Origin: CBDBUR01 sp965209065
GTDB taxonomy: Bacteria; Pseudomonadota; Alphaproteobacteria; JAPOUT01; G958296285
Assembly: GCA_965209065.1 (NCBI GenBank)
Contig: OZ242373.1
Location: forward strand, 868,001-932,000
Direction: 5' to 3'
DNA length: 64,000 nt
The position numbers and the translations under genes were made by a program. This document shows positions 62,085 to 64,000 of this stretch, one piece after another. Under the pieces are notes generated by a model. That model did no database searches, was not told the DNA's origin, and worked only from the letters and a program-made list of their open reading frames with translations. Within the stretch, counting starts at the first letter, position 1. Each line of letters begins with the position of its first letter.

Positions 62085-63758
62085 CTATCTTTTTTTGTTT
62101 TTTTGGTGGAGCGTAAAACGTGTCGAGCGTTGATATTGCTCAAGCGAAATAATGCCGTTGATAAGAGGGTCAGCCTCACGAATGCGCCAGCTATTGATGA
62201 GCGCCTCGGCTTCCTTGCGGTTGCGCTTCGACAGGCTCACCGCGACACGCGGCGCGTGCTCGGCGGCAGCCTTGTGCCCTAGCCGCGCCGCAAGCTGATA
62301 CCAAGCATAAGCGTGAATGATATTTCTCGTGCCGAGCTTGCCCTCTTCGTTGATGAAGCCGAGCTGGTTCATACTATCGGCAAGCCCGAACCCCGCCGCC
62401 TTGAGTAGCCACTCGCTTGCCGAGGCGATATCATACTGCACCCCGCGCCCTTCCAAATAGAGCATGCCCAAAGCATACTGCGCTAAGACATGCCCGCTGT
62501 TCGCGGCTTCGGTATAAAGTTGCACGGCTTTTTGTAAATCGCGCGACAGCCCCTCGCCTTTTTCGTAAAAGGTAGCGAGGCGAAAACGCGCGGCGACCAT
62601 ACCTTCGCTAGAAGCAATTTGCCAGTAGTTGATTGCCTTATTCAAAATTGCTTCGTTTTTCGTTCTTACATATTGGCGGTGAAGTGTTTCGGCATCTTGG
62701 AAGTATTGATAAGCGCTTTTAGATTGCTGCGCTTCATTCTGCGCAACGAATTGCGTGGTTTCATTTTTATTAGCGCTTTTGGCTTTATCATTATTTTGAT
62801 GGAGACCTTCGGGGTTTAAGAGGTAGTGCCTGTCATCGATGTAGCTTGCGGCATACCAAGAGACGATGATCGCGAACACGGAAACCAAGAGCGATAAAAA
62901 TCCGCGTCCGGTTGAGCGTTTAATTCTAGCGGGCTTGGGCGGAGTCCAATGAGGCGGTGGGGAGGAAGGCGAAGCAGCTAATGGCGAACGCGGTGGCGGC
63001 GCGGCGAATTGCTGCGAAGAAAATTGCGGCGGAGGCGGCGGAGGCGGTGGCGATATTGGAGAAGCGGTGTGTGTCGTTCCCGCTTGTATTCCCGCTTGTA
63101 TTCCCGCTTGTATTCTTTGTCCCGATTGAAAATTTGGCGACTGAAAGTTAGCCGATTGAAAATTAGGTGGCGGTAAGAGTCCGTCCATTCTGTTTTTGAG
63201 TTGAGCCAAGTCGGCACGCATAGCGGTGACTTGTTTGGTTAGTTCGCCCTCGCCCATTCCTGCGAGCGGCTGTCCGGTTTGCGCGCCGATACGGCTTTCT
63301 AAAATTTCTAATGCCTTGACCATCGCCAGCGAGCTTTCTCTAAAATTGTCTGCCGAGCGCGCGTAGTTGGCTTCTAGAGCTTCCATTCTTTGGCGGAGCG
63401 CGTCATTTTCATTCGGCGTCTGGGGCGCGTGCGTCTGATACGCGGACGTCTGGGACGCGGACGCTTGTGGCACGGGTGCTTGTGGCACGGGTGCCGATGA
63501 CGAAACAAAAACTTTTCTTTCAGCGCCAGCTGGGGCTGGTTGAGACGCAACGGGTTGCGCTGGATTCGATTTCACCCACGGCGGGCTCGTTAGCGATTGA
63601 GTAGCATCGGGAGCAGGTGCGCCTGCCTGTCCTTCTTGTCTTGCTTGTGCCTCTTGTGCAGATGAGCGACCCGCCACCATTCGTTGAAAGGGGGTTTGCT
63701 GTTTTTGCCCCTCTTCGTTAGGGTTGGGGTTCTGCGGTTCTTTAGTCCAATCAGCCAT
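62085..63758 (-). CDS. SEL1-repeat (TPR-like) protein with long low-complexity N-terminus
   Basis: The 557-residue protein has a disordered N-terminal half rich in Pro, Gln, Ala and Ser, with a short coiled coil around residues 120-190 and a proline run (eight consecutive Pro). One membrane segment follows near residue 290 (FLSLLVSVFAIIVSWYAASY). About four SEL1 repeats come next, such as AARFRLATFYEKGEGLSRDLQKAV and AQYALGMLYLEGRGVQYDIASA. The layout resembles the PodJ/localisation-factor type of alphaproteobacterial polar proteins and is probably a scaffold. That role is inference. CATAAT ends six bases before the ATG. Confidence 0.82.
   Translation of the reverse strand: MADWTKEPQNPNPNEEGQKQQTPFQRMVAGRSSAQEAQARQEGQAGAPAPDATQSLTSPPWVKSNPAQPVASQPAPAGAERKVFVSSSAPVPQAPVPQASASQTSAYQTHAPQTPNENDALRQRMEALEANYARSADNFRESSLAMVKALEILESRIGAQTGQPLAGMGEGELTKQVTAMRADLAQLKNRMDGLLPPPNFQSANFQSPNFQSGQRIQAGIQAGIQAGTTHTASPISPPPPPPPPQFSSQQFAAPPPRSPLAASPSSPPPHWTPPKPARIKRSTGRGFLSLLVSVFAIIVSWYAASYIDDRHYLLNPEGLHQNNDKAKSANKNETTQFVAQNEAQQSKSAYQYFQDAETLHRQYVRTKNEAILNKAINYWQIASSEGMVAARFRLATFYEKGEGLSRDLQKAVQLYTEAANSGHVLAQYALGMLYLEGRGVQYDIASASEWLLKAAGFGLADSMNQLGFINEEGKLGTRNIIHAYAWYQLAARLGHKAAAEHAPRVAVSLSKRNRKEAEALINSWRIREADPLINGIISLEQYQRSTRFTLHQKNKKR
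63077..63112 (-). repeat. Three tandem 12-bp units in the SEL1-repeat gene
   Basis: TTCCCGCTTGTA occurs at 63077-63088, 63089-63100 and 63101-63112 (plus-strand reading) and encodes tandem GIQA units. A related in-frame repeat, two copies of a 15-bp unit encoding PVPQA, lies at 63463-63492, and NFQSx pentapeptides lie at about 63120-63165. Confidence 0.95.
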
Positions 63759-63801
63759 AATTCTATTATGGTGAATCAGGGTTAATTTTGGGTAAATAGA
63801 T

Positions 63802-64000
63802 TCAGGGGATATAGTCCAAAATGGGCGCGAGCCAACGCTCCGTTTCCTCGAAGGGCATATTTTTGCGTTTGGCGTAATCGGCGACCTGCTCTTTGCTTAT
63901 CGAGCCCAAGCCAAAATAGAGGCTTTTGGGGTGAGAAAAATAAAGCCCGCTCACCGACGAGGCGGGAAACATCGCATAGCTTTCGGTTAAGAGAATTCCG
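63802..64000 (-). CDS. metH: Cobalamin-dependent methionine synthase (partial, C-terminal end only)
   Basis: The last 66 codons are present. They read LTESYAMFPASSVSGLYFSH, then SLYFGLGSISKEQVADYAKR and a C-terminal ETERWLAPILDYIP followed by TGA. This is the end of the S-adenosylmethionine-binding reactivation domain of MetH, including the PASSVSG loop. The rest of the gene lies beyond the right edge. It fits with metZ as the enzyme that methylates homocysteine. The preceding 43 bases hold no other gene. Confidence 0.92.
   Translation of the reverse strand, partial: GILLTESYAMFPASSVSGLYFSHPKSLYFGLGSISKEQVADYAKRKNMPFEETERWLAPILDYIP

Noticed and set aside
61614..62282. Long open frame on the plus strand antisense to tauE and the SEL1 gene (about 220 codons)
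   Set aside because: The translation is rich in Arg, His and Asn with no motif. The opposite strand clearly encodes TauE, so this is a shadow of GC-biased codons.
21639..63492. CRISPR array
   Set aside because: The tandem repeats are short, directly abutting, in frame and without unique spacers.

Overview
This window looks like chromosome from a compact, gene-dense alphaproteobacterium with mid-range GC. Lineage markers are the cell-cycle regulator GcrA, a class I lysyl-tRNA synthetase, a long two-part dCTP deaminase, the gene order phoR-pstSCAB-phoU-phoB, pstC and pstA with extra N-terminal domains, and fabI next to aroC. I cannot name the genus. No stretch longer than about 165 bases lacks a gene. 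There is no rRNA operon, CRISPR array, insertion sequence or integrase, and only one tRNA (Thr).

Layout. 1-6207: a minus-strand livHMGF-type ABC importer with an acyl-CoA synthetase between livF and the substrate-binding lipoprotein. 6275-12184: a metallo-beta-lactamase-fold hydrolase, a DUF4268 nuclease-like protein, a DUF1499 membrane protein, a second acyl-CoA ligase, a cation diffusion facilitator and pdxH. 12227-15564: an AT-rich block between pdxH and fabI with a small unknown gene, a DUF262/HNH protein and a PAPS-reductase-like ATP pyrophosphatase. This resembles a small restriction or defence island and is the best candidate for an undescribed system. 15649-24496: fabI, aroC, xseB, a Sua5-type gene, a VOC protein, an FAD hydroxyacid dehydrogenase, an SRAP peptidase, two SDRs, tRNA-Thr and two secreted unknowns. 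24589-31688: the complete phosphate regulon with a Pho box. 31756-44892: gcrA, an ABC-2 permease, argD-argF, an RND efflux pair, trkH, metZ, dcd and a radical SAM protein. 44892-55086: a HupE/PPIase/DUF3604 neighbourhood, a glycosyltransferase, a DinG-type helicase and lysK. 55108-64000: pyrD, a lipase-type hydrolase, assorted oxidoreductases, TauE with a TIGR02186 protein, a SEL1-repeat protein and the 3' end of metH.

Four genome-level habits stand out. Many genes have a sigma70-like -10 hexamer ending only 6-8 bases before the start codon, which suggests leaderless mRNAs. Several divergent gene pairs appear to share one symmetric TATAATA element. Convergent genes commonly overlap, three times on a shared TTAA that holds both stop codons. 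Many otherwise conserved enzymes carry short in-frame tandem repeats (9-15 bp units) or low-complexity inserts.

Metabolically the window suggests an aerobic heterotroph that imports and CoA-activates organic acids or fatty acids and responds to phosphate limitation. It makes methionine by direct sulfhydrylation (metZ) plus MetH, and arginine and pyrimidines de novo.
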